A stretch of DNA of 62,702 nt from Vreelandella alkaliphila (GTDB lineage: Bacteria > Pseudomonadota > Gammaproteobacteria > Pseudomonadales > Halomonadaceae), in contig NZ_JABASV010000016.1 of the NCBI RefSeq assembly GCF_016107625.1, forward strand, positions 1 to 62,702, given 5' to 3'. A program made the position numbers and the translations under genes. How positions within the stretch are numbered: the stretch's first letter is position 1; each line of letters opens with the position of its first letter. The notes under the pieces are model-generated. The model was not told the origin of the DNA, made no database searches, and worked only from the letters and a program-made list of their open reading frames with translations. Below, one piece after another: positions 1 through 8,755 of the stretch.

Positions 1-143
1 AATGAGGCACCCGCGAACGATTATGGCACTGCCCCGCGGGTGCGCTGACGCTTACACCGCGCTACAAACCCGTCAATTCAATACGTTGCAAACGTAGCGC
101 GTGGTAACGCATCTTGCGAGGAACGAGCAAATGAGGCACCCGC
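1..143 (+). repeat. Intergenic palindromic repeat, one whole copy plus the tail of another
   Basis: A complete copy lies at 36-143. It begins GCGGGTGCGCT and ends GAGGCACCCGC, and belongs to the same family as the array at 11223-12437. The first 15 bases are the end of a further copy cut by the window edge, so a second tandem cluster probably continues to the left. The ends are inverted repeats (GCGGGTGC/GCACCCGC) and the inner arms carry GCGCTAC/GTAGCGC, so a long imperfect hairpin can form. No reading frame is convincing. Confidence 0.8.
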
Positions 144-161
144 GAACGGCACAGCCGCCCA

Positions 162-198
162 ATAAAAAAACCCCGCAAGCACTTAGCTTGCGGGGTTT
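162..198 (-). terminator. Rho-independent terminator of mdh
   Basis: Perfect 13-bp stem AAACCCCGCAAGC (168-180) / GCTTGCGGGGTTT (186-198) with a 5-base loop. Read on the minus strand it is followed by seven T, 66 bp past the mdh stop. Confidence 0.9.
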
Positions 199-263
199 GG
201 TATTACTGAGCATTGCTCTAAGAACAGTTTTTAGAACAGCTCAAAGAACGCTAGTAAACGTGC

Positions 264-1238
264 TTAGCCGAGCAGGTGCTCAACAGCCGCGCGCTCTTCA
301 CGCAGTTCTTTCTCGGTAGCCTGCATCTTCTCTTTGCTGAACGCGTCCAACTCAAAGCCTTGAACGATTTCATACTTGCCACCCTGACAACGAACTGGGT
401 AGGAGTAGATGATGCCTTCTTCAATGCCGTAGCTGCCGTCAGACGGGATCGCCATGCTGACGATACCATCGCAACCCAGCGCCCAATCACGCATGTGATC
501 AATGGCTGAAGACGCCGCAGACGCTGCAGAAGATGCGCCGCGTGCTTTGATAATCGCCGCACCGCGCTGCTGTACTGTCGGGATAAAGTCGTTTTCGTAC
601 CAGTCACGCTCGACCAGATCGAAGGCGGCTTTGCCGTCTACTTTGCACTGCGCCAGATCAGGGTACTGGGTAGCACTGTGGTTGCCCCAGATAATCATGC
701 TGTCAACGTCAGTAACGTGCTTGCCGGTTTTCTGAGCCAGCTGTGTCAGCGCACGGTTGTGATCCAAACGCGTCATCGCAGTGAACTGGCCTGCATCGAG
801 GTCCGGCGCATTGCAAGAAGCAATCAATGCATTGGTGTTAGCCGGGTTACCGACAACGAGTACACGCACGTCACGGCTAGCGTGATCGTTCAGCGCTTTA
901 CCTTGTACAGAGAAGATCGCGGCGTTGGCTTCCAGCAGGTCTTTACGCTCCATACCCGGGCCACGCGGACGCGCACCTACCAGCAAGGCGAAATCGGCAT
1001 CTTTGAAGGCAACGTTCGGATCATCAGTGGCAACGATGTCTTGTACCAGCGGGAAAGCACAGTCGTTAACTTCCATGACAACGCCATTCAGTGCGTCCAT
1101 GGCTTGGGGAATTTCGAGAAGCTGGAGAATGACTGGCTGATCCGGCCCCAGCATATCGCCAGCGGCGATGCGGAAAATAAGAGAGTAGCTGATCTGGCCG
1201 GCACCGCCGGTAATCGCAATACGTACTGGATCTTTCAT
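264..1238 (-). CDS. mdh: Malate dehydrogenase (NAD-dependent)
   Basis: Interconverts malate and oxaloacetate in the TCA cycle, in the cytoplasm. An N-terminal Rossmann fold shows [10 protein letters not shown]. The substrate-binding arginine region is [15 protein letters not shown], the catalytic Asp-Arg segment RLDHNRA, and the catalytic histidine lies in [13 protein letters not shown]. About 324 residues matches the cytosolic-type (MDH type 2) family of about 325-330, rather than the 312-residue E. coli enzyme. Two ATG codons are adjacent. The second (1238) is preferred because AAGGAG lies 5 bases upstream of it but only 2 from the first. The gene is monocistronic, with its own terminator at 162-198, and is divergent from the efflux operon at 1507. 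Confidence 0.95.
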   Translation of the reverse strand: MKDPVRIAITGGAGQISYSLIFRIAAGDMLGPDQPVILQLLEIPQAMDALNGVVMEVNDCAFPLVQDIVATDDPNVAFKDADFALLVGARPRGPGMERKDLLEANAAIFSVQGKALNDHASRDVRVLVVGNPANTNALIASCNAPDLDAGQFTAMTRLDHNRALTQLAQKTGKHVTDVDSMIIWGNHSATQYPDLAQCKVDGKAAFDLVERDWYENDFIPTVQQRGAAIIKARGASSAASAASSAIDHMRDWALGCDGIVSMAIPSDGSYGIEEGIIYSYPVRCQGGKYEIVQGFELDAFSKEKMQATEKELREERAAVEHLLG

Positions 1239-1471
1239 CATTGCTCCTTGATGGTTCGCCTAGGGTGGGTTCTCGCCTGAGAGTGGGACGACAGAACTCA
1301 AGACGCAAAGATGGTATGCCCAGATGTGCAAAAACTCAATCATACATGAGACTACTACCCATTCTCTCAGCGGCTTGGTACTCGCTGCCAGACGCCAGTT
1401 GCGCTATGGTGTGTCGGTCAGTAAGCCTTAACTTTTAGTACGGCCTACCCTTCAGCATGACTTGCCTTGTG

Positions 1472-1506
1472 TGATTTTTTTGGGTTAATACGGATATAAC
1501 TACCCC
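1472..1506 (+). promoter_or_regulatory. Possible leaderless promoter of the RND operon
   Basis: TATAAC at 1495-1500 resembles a sigma-70 -10 box and ends 6 bases before the ATG at 1507. There is no Shine-Dalgarno-like sequence before that ATG. Transcription would then start at or very near the start codon. The -35 region is poor (T-rich, no TTGACA), so this is tentative. Confidence 0.3.
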
Positions 1507-2598
1507 ATGCGACGAATCCCCTACTCTTACGCGCTTGCTAGCCTGCTAGTTCTGGCGCTTGTGATATGGCTAGCGGTTGGCGATTTTCAACGTTTCCAAA
1601 GTAGTCCACCTGATGTAGATGCCACTGAACGCGACGCAACACCTCGTGTAGAGGTGATGACCCAGCAGAGCGCGCCCTATATTCCTAAGCACGTGCTGCA
1701 AGGCCAGCTAACTGCTGAAAAAGAAACACTGCTGCGCGCCAATGTAACTGGCTATGTCGCAGAAAAACCGGTGGCCCAAGGAGAAACCGTCAGCCGAGGC
1801 GAGACACTGCTTGTACTAGACAACGACGCGCTCCCTCAACGCCTACAGCAGGCACGTGATGAGTTAGCGCTTGCTGAAGCGGAGTACGCGGGTGCTCAAA
1901 GCCTACGCCGCCGCGAGCTGATTTCTCAGCCAGAATTGCTGCGCCTGCAAAGTGCCTTAAGCGCCAGCGCAGCCCAGGTAGCTCAGTTGGAAAAGCAGTT
2001 AAGCGATACTCGCCCTACCGCACCCTTTGAAGGCGTGTTGGACCGCGTCCAGGTTGAGCTTGGCGACTTGCTGCAACCAGGCGAAGAGTGGGCACGACTG
2101 ATCGACGACCGGCGTTTAATCGGCACCGCTTGGGTGGCTCAACAGCAAATCGGCGAGTTAAGCGTTGGCTTACCTGTCACCGCGCGACTGCTCAATGGCC
2201 AGTCGCTTTCCGGCGAAGTGTCTTACATTAGTAGTCGTGCAGAAGAAGCCACTCGCACATTCTATATCGAAGTAACGCTCGACAATCCAGACAGGCAACG
2301 CCTAGCAGGGAGCAGCGCTGAATTCACCATAACGCTGCCACCTCGACAGGTGCATACTCTATCGCCTGCTCTCTTTAATCTGAATGAGCAGGGTCAATTA
2401 GCCATCAAGCATGTTGTTGAGAATAACCGCGTTGCCCAAACGGCGATTGAATTGGTCAGTGCTGATACCGAACGCGCCTACGTTACTGGCCTACCCAGCT
2501 CCGTGCAGTTGATCACCCTCGGCGCAGGTTTGGTCAACCCAGGCGACACCGTAACACCAGTGTCTACCCAGGAAGGTGGTCATGCGTCAGTTGATTAA
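1507..2598 (+). CDS. RND efflux periplasmic adaptor (membrane fusion protein)
   Basis: Periplasmic adaptor of a tripartite RND pump, linking the inner-membrane transporter to an outer-membrane channel. Residues 8-27 form one N-terminal hydrophobic anchor. A biotinyl-lipoyl-like half motif follows (ANVTGYVAEKPVAQGETVSRGETLL), then an alpha-hairpin of about 60 residues (LPQRLQQARDELALAEAEYAG onward), the second lipoyl half (APFEGVLDRVQVELGDLLQPGE) and a beta-barrel domain. Its 363 residues are typical of the HlyD/AcrA family. The 3' end overlaps the transporter start by 17 bp, indicating translational coupling. No outer-membrane factor gene follows. Substrates cannot be told from the sequence. 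Confidence 0.9.
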   Translation: MRRIPYSYALASLLVLALVIWLAVGDFQRFQSSPPDVDATERDATPRVEVMTQQSAPYIPKHVLQGQLTAEKETLLRANVTGYVAEKPVAQGETVSRGETLLVLDNDALPQRLQQARDELALAEAEYAGAQSLRRRELISQPELLRLQSALSASAAQVAQLEKQLSDTRPTAPFEGVLDRVQVELGDLLQPGEEWARLIDDRRLIGTAWVAQQQIGELSVGLPVTARLLNGQSLSGEVSYISSRAEEATRTFYIEVTLDNPDRQRLAGSSAEFTITLPPRQVHTLSPALFNLNEQGQLAIKHVVENNRVAQTAIELVSADTERAYVTGLPSSVQLITLGAGLVNPGDTVTPVSTQEGGHASVD

Positions 2599-5500
2599 TG
2601 CGGCGCTAACCCACACGCGAACCACCCTGCTGCTCCTGGTTGGCCTGCTGCTAGCGGGTACAACTGCCTGGCAGATGATTCCCAAGGAAGCCAATCCAGA
2701 CGTCACTATCCCGATTATTTACGTCTCGCTTTCGCTGGAAGGCGTTAGCCCGGAAGATGGTGAGCGCCTGCTAGTTCGCCCAATGGAGCAGGAGCTGCGT
2801 GGAATCGAAGGGCTGCGCAAATTTACCGCCCAGTCTAGCGAAGGTCATGGGTCGGTAACGCTGGAGTTTGATCCTGGCTTTGATCCGGATACAGCGCTTT
2901 CTGATGTACGCGAACGCGTGGATATCGCCCGCAGTAGCTTACCGGATGAAGCGGACGAGCCTCGAGTCATGGAGGTTAACGTCTCGGAGTTTCCGGTGTT
3001 GAGCATCGGCCTTTCCGGCGAGCTGGATACTCGAGAACGGGTAACCATTGCGCGTCGCTTAAAAGAGGAAATAGAGGGCATTGCCGACGTTCTAGAGGTC
3101 GATATTGCTGGCGACCGCGAGGACTTACTCGAAATTGTCGTTGACCCACTGGTACTGGAAAGTTATGGCGTTGATTTTGATACGCTGTTTAATCAAATCT
3201 CACGCAATAATCGCCTGGTTGCTGCGGGCAGCTTGGATACCGGCGCTGGACGGCTAGCACTAAAAGTACCGGGCATTATCGAATCGTTAAACGATGTCAT
3301 GGACATGCCGGTGAAAGTTGACGGCGACCAGGTGGTTACGTTTGGCGATGTTGCGTGGATTTTACCGACCTACAAAGATCCCGAAGGATTTGCCCGCATC
3401 GACGGCCAACCTGCGGTAGTGCTGGAAATTTCCAAGCGCGCTGGGGCAAATATCATCGCCACCATTGACGCCGTCAAAGAACGATTTGCCCAGGCAGGCG
3501 ACCTGCTGCCGGAACAGCTGCGTATCACCACGATTTTGGACGAGTCGGTTACCGTTCAAGACATGCTCTCTGAGCTGTTAAATAACGTGCTCACCGCAGT
3601 GGTACTGGTATTAATTGTTGTCGTAGCCGTGATGGGTTGGCGCATGGCGCTGCTGGTGGGCCTGACCATACCCGGCGCGTTTTTAACCGGCATTCTACTG
3701 GTTTGGGCATTTGGTTTTACGCTCAACATTGTGGTGTTATTTGCGCTGATCTTAGTGGCTGGCATGCTAGTGGATGGTGCGATTGTAGTCAGCGAGCTCG
3801 CTGACCGACACCTGCATGAGGGGCAGTCTCCCCACCAGGCTTGGCTGAATGCCGCAACACGCATGAGCTGGCCGGTTATTGCCTCTACCGCGACAACGCT
3901 TGCGGTATTTATACCACTGCTATTTTGGCCAGGCGTGGTAGGTCAGTTTATGAAGTACCTGCCTGCCACCGTCATCTTGTGCCTTCTTGCGTCGCTAGCC
4001 ATGGCTCTGGTGTTTTTGCCAACCCTGGGGCGATTGTTTACCCGCACATCCCATACAGCAACCGCGGGTGCTGGCCCGGTCGACGAAAGCACGTCGCTTG
4101 GGCGCGCCTATCGCCGCGTACTCGGACGTTTACTGCAGCATCCCACCTGGGTGCTCGTGTTTGCGGTACTGTTAATTGGGTTGATTTATACCGGCTATGC
4201 TCGTTTTAATCATGGCGTTGATTTCTTCCCCAGCGTAGAGCCGGACAGCGCGCAGGTGCTGGTACGTGCCCGAGGCGATTTTTCCGCTGAAGAAACCGAC
4301 ACCATACTGAAGCGGGTGGAAAGCCGGCTGGGCAGCATGGGAGAAGTCGAAGCCCTTTATGCACGCTCTTTTGCGGTGCCTAACCAGCAAATGGGCAATG
4401 ATGTGATCGGGATGTTGCAGTTTCAGTTTGTCGACTGGTACCAGCGCCGCCCTGCCCGCACGATTTTGGCTGACATGGCCGAGCGCACTCAAGATCTACC
4501 GGGGATAACGCTAGAGTTTCGCGAGCAGGAGATGGGGCCTGGTGGCGGCAAACCTATTGTGCTCGAAGTAAGCGCCACTGATCCAGATATCGCAAACGCC
4601 GGCGTTGACCAGATTACGGCACTAATGCAGGAGCTAGGCGGCTTTACCGACATCCAGGATAACCGCAGCCTGCCCGGGGTCGAATGGCAGGTAAAGGTTA
4701 ACCGTGAAGCCGCTGCCCGCATGGGCACCGATATCACCACCATTGGTAGTGCTGTACAGCTACTCACCACTGGCCTTCAAGTGGCCAACTACCGTCCCCC
4801 CACCGTTACTGATGAGGTGGATATTCGCGTGCGCTTACCGGAACACTGGCGCACGCTCAACCAACTTGAACGACTGACGATCAACACCCCACGAGGCCAA
4901 GTGCCTATTGCTCACTTTGTAGACATTACGCCCGCCCCCAAAGTTGGCACCCTGAATCGTATTGATGGACGCCGTGCGATTACCGTTGAGGCAGATTTAG
5001 CACCAGGCTATTTAGCGGACGAGCGGTTGCGAGCGCTACTAGATGCAGGCCAAAGCCAACTTGACGATAGTTTGATGGTTAATGTGGCGGGTGAACAAGA
5101 AGATCAGCAGGAATCCATGCAGTTCTTGATCAGCGCTTTCTTGATCGCGATTGGGCTAATGGCGCTGATTCTGGTGACACAGTTCAATAGCTACTATCAA
5201 GCAGCGCTAGTGCTATCGGCCATTGTGTTCTCCACTGCGGGCGTTTTGATGGGACTGCTCATTACTGGCCAAGCGTTTGGTATTGTCATGGTGGGCATGG
5301 GCATTATCGCCCTGGCAGGTATTGTCGTTAACAACAATATCGTCTTGATCGACACTTACAACGAGTTGCGCGGCCAAGGCATGCCCCCAACCGAAGCGGC
5401 ACTAGAAGCAGGCACCCTGCGCTTACGCCCAGTGCTTCTCACCGCTATTACCACCGTGCTGGGGTTAATGCCGATGGTGCTGGGAATCAACGTTAATCTT

Positions 5501-5656
5501 TTTGCACCCGCGCTAGGATTCAATGCCCCCTCGGCCCAGTGGTGGACACAAATGTCCAGCGCGATTGCAGGTGGCTTAACCTTTGCCACTGCCCTAACGC
5601 TCTTGCTAACGCCTTGCATGTTAGTAATAGGCGGCAAGGTGAGGCGTGAGAAGTAA
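2582..5656 (+). CDS. RND family efflux transporter (inner membrane pump)
   Basis: Proton-driven drug or metabolite exporter of the HAE1-like RND superfamily, 1024 residues with the usual duplicated layout. TM1 is followed by a large periplasmic loop (about 40-330), then TM2-6, a cytoplasmic helix, TM7, the second periplasmic loop (about 550-850) and TM8-12. The ATG at 2582 has GGAAG six bases upstream and is preferred to an in-frame GTG at 2576. In TM4 the proton-relay pair usually written LVDDA is LVDGA here, so only one aspartate is kept. Such DG variants occur in several RND subfamilies. It is co-transcribed with the adaptor, and no TolC-like gene is nearby, so the pump probably shares a channel encoded elsewhere. 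Confidence 0.92.
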   Translation: MRQLINAALTHTRTTLLLLVGLLLAGTTAWQMIPKEANPDVTIPIIYVSLSLEGVSPEDGERLLVRPMEQELRGIEGLRKFTAQSSEGHGSVTLEFDPGFDPDTALSDVRERVDIARSSLPDEADEPRVMEVNVSEFPVLSIGLSGELDTRERVTIARRLKEEIEGIADVLEVDIAGDREDLLEIVVDPLVLESYGVDFDTLFNQISRNNRLVAAGSLDTGAGRLALKVPGIIESLNDVMDMPVKVDGDQVVTFGDVAWILPTYKDPEGFARIDGQPAVVLEISKRAGANIIATIDAVKERFAQAGDLLPEQLRITTILDESVTVQDMLSELLNNVLTAVVLVLIVVVAVMGWRMALLVGLTIPGAFLTGILLVWAFGFTLNIVVLFALILVAGMLVDGAIVVSELADRHLHEGQSPHQAWLNAATRMSWPVIASTATTLAVFIPLLFWPGVVGQFMKYLPATVILCLLASLAMALVFLPTLGRLFTRTSHTATAGAGPVDESTSLGRAYRRVLGRLLQHPTWVLVFAVLLIGLIYTGYARFNHGVDFFPSVEPDSAQVLVRARGDFSAEETDTILKRVESRLGSMGEVEALYARSFAVPNQQMGNDVIGMLQFQFVDWYQRRPARTILADMAERTQDLPGITLEFREQEMGPGGGKPIVLEVSATDPDIANAGVDQITALMQELGGFTDIQDNRSLPGVEWQVKVNREAAARMGTDITTIGSAVQLLTTGLQVANYRPPTVTDEVDIRVRLPEHWRTLNQLERLTINTPRGQVPIAHFVDITPAPKVGTLNRIDGRRAITVEADLAPGYLADERLRALLDAGQSQLDDSLMVNVAGEQEDQQESMQFLISAFLIAIGLMALILVTQFNSYYQAALVLSAIVFSTAGVLMGLLITGQAFGIVMVGMGIIALAGIVVNNNIVLIDTYNELRGQGMPPTEAALEAGTLRLRPVLLTAITTVLGLMPMVLGINVNLFAPALGFNAPSAQWWTQMSSAIAGGLTFATALTLLLTPCMLVIGGKVRREK

Positions 5657-5703
5657 TAGGTGAGGTGTGAGACTGCATAGCAGGGGCGGCTGGGGCACCG
5701 TTC

Positions 5704-5807
5704 GCGGGTGCCTCATTTGCTCGTGCCTCGCAAGATTCGTTACGCCGCGCTACAAAACATACTGAATTCACAGGGGTTGTAGCGCGTGGTAAGCGAAGCG
5801 CACCCGC
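5704..5807 (-). repeat. Single copy of the intergenic palindromic repeat, reversed
   Basis: This 104-bp copy has the same ends as the 11223-12437 array (GCGGGTGCCTC ... GAAGCGCACCCGC) but lies in the opposite orientation. It fills the space between two converging genes, the RND transporter and rsd, and could act as a hairpin in both 3' ends. Confidence 0.8.
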
Positions 5808-5823
5808 GGGGCAGCGAAAAGCG

Positions 5824-6312
5824 CTACGCTGGTGACTTCATCTGCTGTGGGCTGTGGGCGGCGTGCAGGCGGGCGATTAGCTGGTCTTCAAGGGCAAAGC
5901 GCTCTGCCAACCCTTTCGCTAAGCGGTCAATCCAGGCGGGCAAACGCACTAGATTCTGCTGACAGCGTACCGGTGAGGCGAAGTCTTCATCGAATTCCAG
6001 CACCATGGCCGTTGACAATTCTAAGCGCTCAAGAAGCTTTGCCGCGATTTGTAACGCACTCTCATCGTCGAATGCCTTCGCTTCCTCAGCAAGCTGGGGG
6101 TAAATCTCGAAGTGCCCAGCGCTGATGTAGTCCATCAACAACTCACTAAAGGTGTCAATGCGCGCTTTACTAATCGCCTCTAACTCGGCGTCACAAGCTT
6201 CTTTCAGCTCAATGAAGCTGACTAACAGCGAGCGGCGCTGATCAAGCCAGCGATCAATCAAACTGTGCACGCCCCCCCAGCGCTCCAGGGCATTTTTGCA
6301 ATCTTCGAGCAT
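5824..6312 (-). CDS. rsd: Regulator of sigma D, Rsd/AlgQ family
   Basis: Binds the housekeeping sigma-70 factor and lowers its activity when growth slows. In Pseudomonas the homologue AlgQ influences alginate and siderophore genes. The N-terminus LEDCKNALERWGGVHSLIDR and the central DYISAGHFEIYPQL and ERFALEDQLIARLHAAH segments are characteristic of AlgQ. Length is 162 residues (Rsd 158, AlgQ about 160), all-helical and cytoplasmic. AAGGAG lies 8 bases before the ATG. It stands alone; the 5' region carries a 51-bp inverted repeat (6389-6439) that may hold a regulator site. Confidence 0.9.
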   Translation of the reverse strand: MLEDCKNALERWGGVHSLIDRWLDQRRSLLVSFIELKEACDAELEAISKARIDTFSELLMDYISAGHFEIYPQLAEEAKAFDDESALQIAAKLLERLELSTAMVLEFDEDFASPVRCQQNLVRLPAWIDRLAKGLAERFALEDQLIARLHAAHSPQQMKSPA

Positions 6313-6388
6313 GGGGCTTTCTCCTTACAGATAGCCGTCTTCAACTGAGCTAGACTCGCGCGTCCGTGGACACCTGTCAATCCTAGCG

Positions 6389-6439
6389 GGTACGGTTTAC
6401 TTAATTAAATGAGGCCAATCAATTAACGTAAACCATACC
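6389..6439. repeat. Long inverted repeat in the rsd promoter region
   Basis: GGTACGGTTTAC (6389-6400) and GTAAACCATACC (6428-6439) are inverted repeats with one mismatch in 12. The AT-rich centre has further partial symmetry (TTAATTAA / TTAATT). There is no T-tract on either strand, so an operator or mRNA hairpin is more likely than a terminator. It lies 77-127 bp upstream of rsd and just past dsbB. Confidence 0.5.
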
Positions 6440-6478
6440 ACTTATTTAACTCTTTTTTACAGACCATGTTTTTACAGA

Positions 6479-6976
6479 CTATGTTTTTAAAGACCACAGA
6501 ATACGCAGAGGCGCAATCGCGAGCAATAAAAAGCCGATCAAGGTCCATGCAGGCAGCGACAGGCCTAAGAACATGAAATCGATGTCAGCACACTCACCAG
6601 AGCCGGTAAGCACCATGGCAACCACTTCTTGCATCGGCAAGATATCCATCATGTACTCAAGGCCTGGGCCACAGGTTGGCACTTCGTCAGCGGGCAAGCC
6701 TTGAAGCCATACATGCCTTCCGGCAACAAAAGCACCCGTACCTACTGCGGCTAAGCTCAGCAAACCGTAGATAGCTTTGCCTACTTTGCCACTTGGGTTA
6801 TGAAGTGCAGCGATACCTAGCACCAGCCCTGCGGCAATCACCGCGACCCGCTGAAAAATACACAACGGGCAGGGTTCCAACCCCATAATATGCTCAAGCC
6901 CCAAGGCTACCGCCATCATCAGAACACAAAAGGCGAAGCCCGCTAACGCGATAGGGCGAACTGCTAATGATGTCAT
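6479..6976 (-). CDS. dsbB: Disulfide bond formation protein B (quinone reductase for DsbA)
   Basis: Inner-membrane protein that reoxidises periplasmic DsbA and passes the electrons to quinone. Four hydrophobic segments are visible. The first periplasmic loop carries the redox pair CPLC, and the second loop holds the other two cysteines (TCGPGLEYMMD ... SGECAD). The 165 residues fit the family (about 170). The start codon overlaps the gshA stop by 4 bases (ATGA), so dsbB is translated from the gshA transcript. Pairing glutathione synthesis with disulfide formation on one mRNA joins two thiol-redox functions; I do not know how common this order is. Confidence 0.95.
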   Translation of the reverse strand: MTSLAVRPIALAGFAFCVLMMAVALGLEHIMGLEPCPLCIFQRVAVIAAGLVLGIAALHNPSGKVGKAIYGLLSLAAVGTGAFVAGRHVWLQGLPADEVPTCGPGLEYMMDILPMQEVVAMVLTGSGECADIDFMFLGLSLPAWTLIGFLLLAIAPLRILWSLKT

Positions 6977-8613
6977 TGACCATCCTCTGGTGAAATAGCA
7001 GACAGCGCTCTGGACTCACGCGCTTTGGCAAAGTAAGTGCTTAGGAACTCACTAAAGCTCTCTTGATCGGCTTCTTCAATATCGTGCTGTTGTTGGTGCG
7101 AGGTCTCGATCAACTGAGCAAGCAGTGCTTCACGAGAACGTAGCATGGACGTGGATTTAAGCTTGTCGGCTTGCTCTTGAGCCAATTGCAACAGCGTATC
7201 GCTGAGCGAGCCATTACCAGCTTCCAGGCGCGCCAGTAGTTGCGCTGAGGGAGTTAGAGAAGGATCTTTCAGCCGCGGCGCTAGCTCAGCGAGTGCCGAC
7301 GCATGAGGAGTACTCTCTTCTACAGCATCCAATAGGCGTGCCACTTCGGCCATTTCCGCAAAAATCTGCTCGCCCCACTCCTTCACAGTCGTCGTTTTGC
7401 CGTTATGGATCAGCTTCAGCGCTGGGTCACGCCCACGCTCAACGACGAAACGGCGATTGTCGTCTAAGCGGTCGCACTCTTCGTCTGAAATCCACGGGCT
7501 ATCGCTTAATAGACACCACATTAAGAAGGTATCAACAAAACGCATCTGAGCTTCGGTGACACCTAGCGGGTCGAATGGATTAAGATCCAAACAGCGTACT
7601 TCGATGTACTCCACCCCACGCGCTTCCAGGGCTTGACTGGGCGTTTCGTTGTGCTTGGCGACTCGTTTAGGGCGAATATCGCTGTAGTATTCGTTTTCAA
7701 TCTGCAAAATATTGGCGTTTAACTGCTGCCACTCGTCGCCGTTCTTCACGCCCAGCTTTTCGTAGTCTGGCCACGGAGTGGAAATAGCGTGCCGTAGCGT
7801 GTTGACGTAGTTGGACAACGAGTTAAAGCAGATTTTAAGCTGCGACTGCACTTTATTCTGATAGCCCAAATCCGACATACGTAGCGTGGTCGCATAGGGG
7901 GCGTAATAGGTGTCGTCGCTCAGCGACTGCAGTTTTTCAGGCACTGTACCAGTTGGCAGGAAGCTTTTGTCGATGGCGGGTGATGCGCCAAATAGGTAGA
8001 GCAGCAGCCAGCTATGACGACGAAAATGCCGAATCATGCCGAAATAACGCGTAGAGCGATAATCGTTAAAAGGAATATTGGTGGCTTTTTCAAGCTCACG
8101 CAGGGCATGCCACATATCATCGGGTAGCGATACGTTGTAATGCACCCCGGCGATAGCCTGCATAATACGCCCGTAGCGCACATCCAACCCTTTACGATAA
8201 ACATGCTTCATGGTGCCCACATTGGAGCTGCCATAGTCAGCAATCGGTACGCTATCGTTACCGGAAAGCCGAGACGGCATGCTGCCTGGCCAAATCCACT
8301 CATTTTCCAAGTGGTGATAGGTAAACGTGTGCAGGTCTGATAAAAATGCCAACGCCTCTTTTGGCTCTGAATACACCGGTGTGATGTACTCCAATAGCGC
8401 TTCGGAGTAGTCAGTGGTGATATGCGGGTGGGTTAGCTTTGAACCCAGCGCGTAAGGGTGCGGCGTTTGAGCAATATGGCCGTTGGCGTCAACGCGCAGG
8501 CCCTCTTTTTCCACCCCGCGACGCAGGCGACCTAGGCGCCCTAAACGCGCGCTAGGGAGCAAACGCTCAACCTGGGCGGTCAGTGTGGATGGCACAGTGA
8601 GAGGTTCAGACAA
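6973..8613 (-). CDS. gshA: Glutamate-cysteine ligase
   Basis: First step of glutathione synthesis: ATP-dependent joining of glutamate gamma-carboxyl to cysteine. Family signatures include RRGVEKEGLRVD near the N-terminus, HPHITTDYSEALLEYIT, GVHYNVS and the RYFGMIRHFRR segment. The C-terminal half (EVRCLDLNPFDPLGV) is also typical of the proteobacterial GshA type 1 family. A GTG at 8622 would overlap the ribosome binding site. The better start is TTG at 8613 (MSEPLTVPS...), because AAGGAG ends exactly 8 bases before it; this gives 546 residues. It heads the gshA-dsbB operon. Confidence 0.95.
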   Translation of the reverse strand: MSEPLTVPSTLTAQVERLLPSARLGRLGRLRRGVEKEGLRVDANGHIAQTPHPYALGSKLTHPHITTDYSEALLEYITPVYSEPKEALAFLSDLHTFTYHHLENEWIWPGSMPSRLSGNDSVPIADYGSSNVGTMKHVYRKGLDVRYGRIMQAIAGVHYNVSLPDDMWHALRELEKATNIPFNDYRSTRYFGMIRHFRRHSWLLLYLFGASPAIDKSFLPTGTVPEKLQSLSDDTYYAPYATTLRMSDLGYQNKVQSQLKICFNSLSNYVNTLRHAISTPWPDYEKLGVKNGDEWQQLNANILQIENEYYSDIRPKRVAKHNETPSQALEARGVEYIEVRCLDLNPFDPLGVTEAQMRFVDTFLMWCLLSDSPWISDEECDRLDDNRRFVVERGRDPALKLIHNGKTTTVKEWGEQIFAEMAEVARLLDAVEESTPHASALAELAPRLKDPSLTPSAQLLARLEAGNGSLSDTLLQLAQEQADKLKSTSMLRSREALLAQLIETSHQQQHDIEEADQESFSEFLSTYFAKARESRALSAISPEDGQ

Positions 8614-8633
8614 GGTGAACACTCCTTGTTAGT

Positions 8634-8656
8634 AAGGCCTGCTTAAAGCAGGCCTT
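8634..8656 (-). terminator. Perfect hairpin between tex and gshA
   Basis: AAGGCCTGCT (8634-8643) / AGCAGGCCTT (8647-8656), a 10-bp stem with a 3-base loop. It lies 100 bp downstream of the tex stop and 20 bp upstream of the gshA start. Neither strand has a good T-tract. It could be a weak tex terminator or a hairpin in the gshA leader. Confidence 0.45.
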
Positions 8657-8755
8657 GTTGAAATCAGCTGGCATCGCCATGCGGTTTATCACGTTTTTTT
8701 ACCGAGAATAGACAGCAGGATATGGCGGCAACCATTAAATATTCAAGACGCGCGA

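Noticed and set aside
678..1280. 200-codon plus-strand frame antisense to mdh
   Set aside because: It overlaps a certain gene completely, shows no known motif and reads as a shadow frame.
8634..8656. Strong terminator for tex
   Set aside because: The stem is perfect but neither strand has a T-tract, so it is listed only as a low-confidence hairpin.
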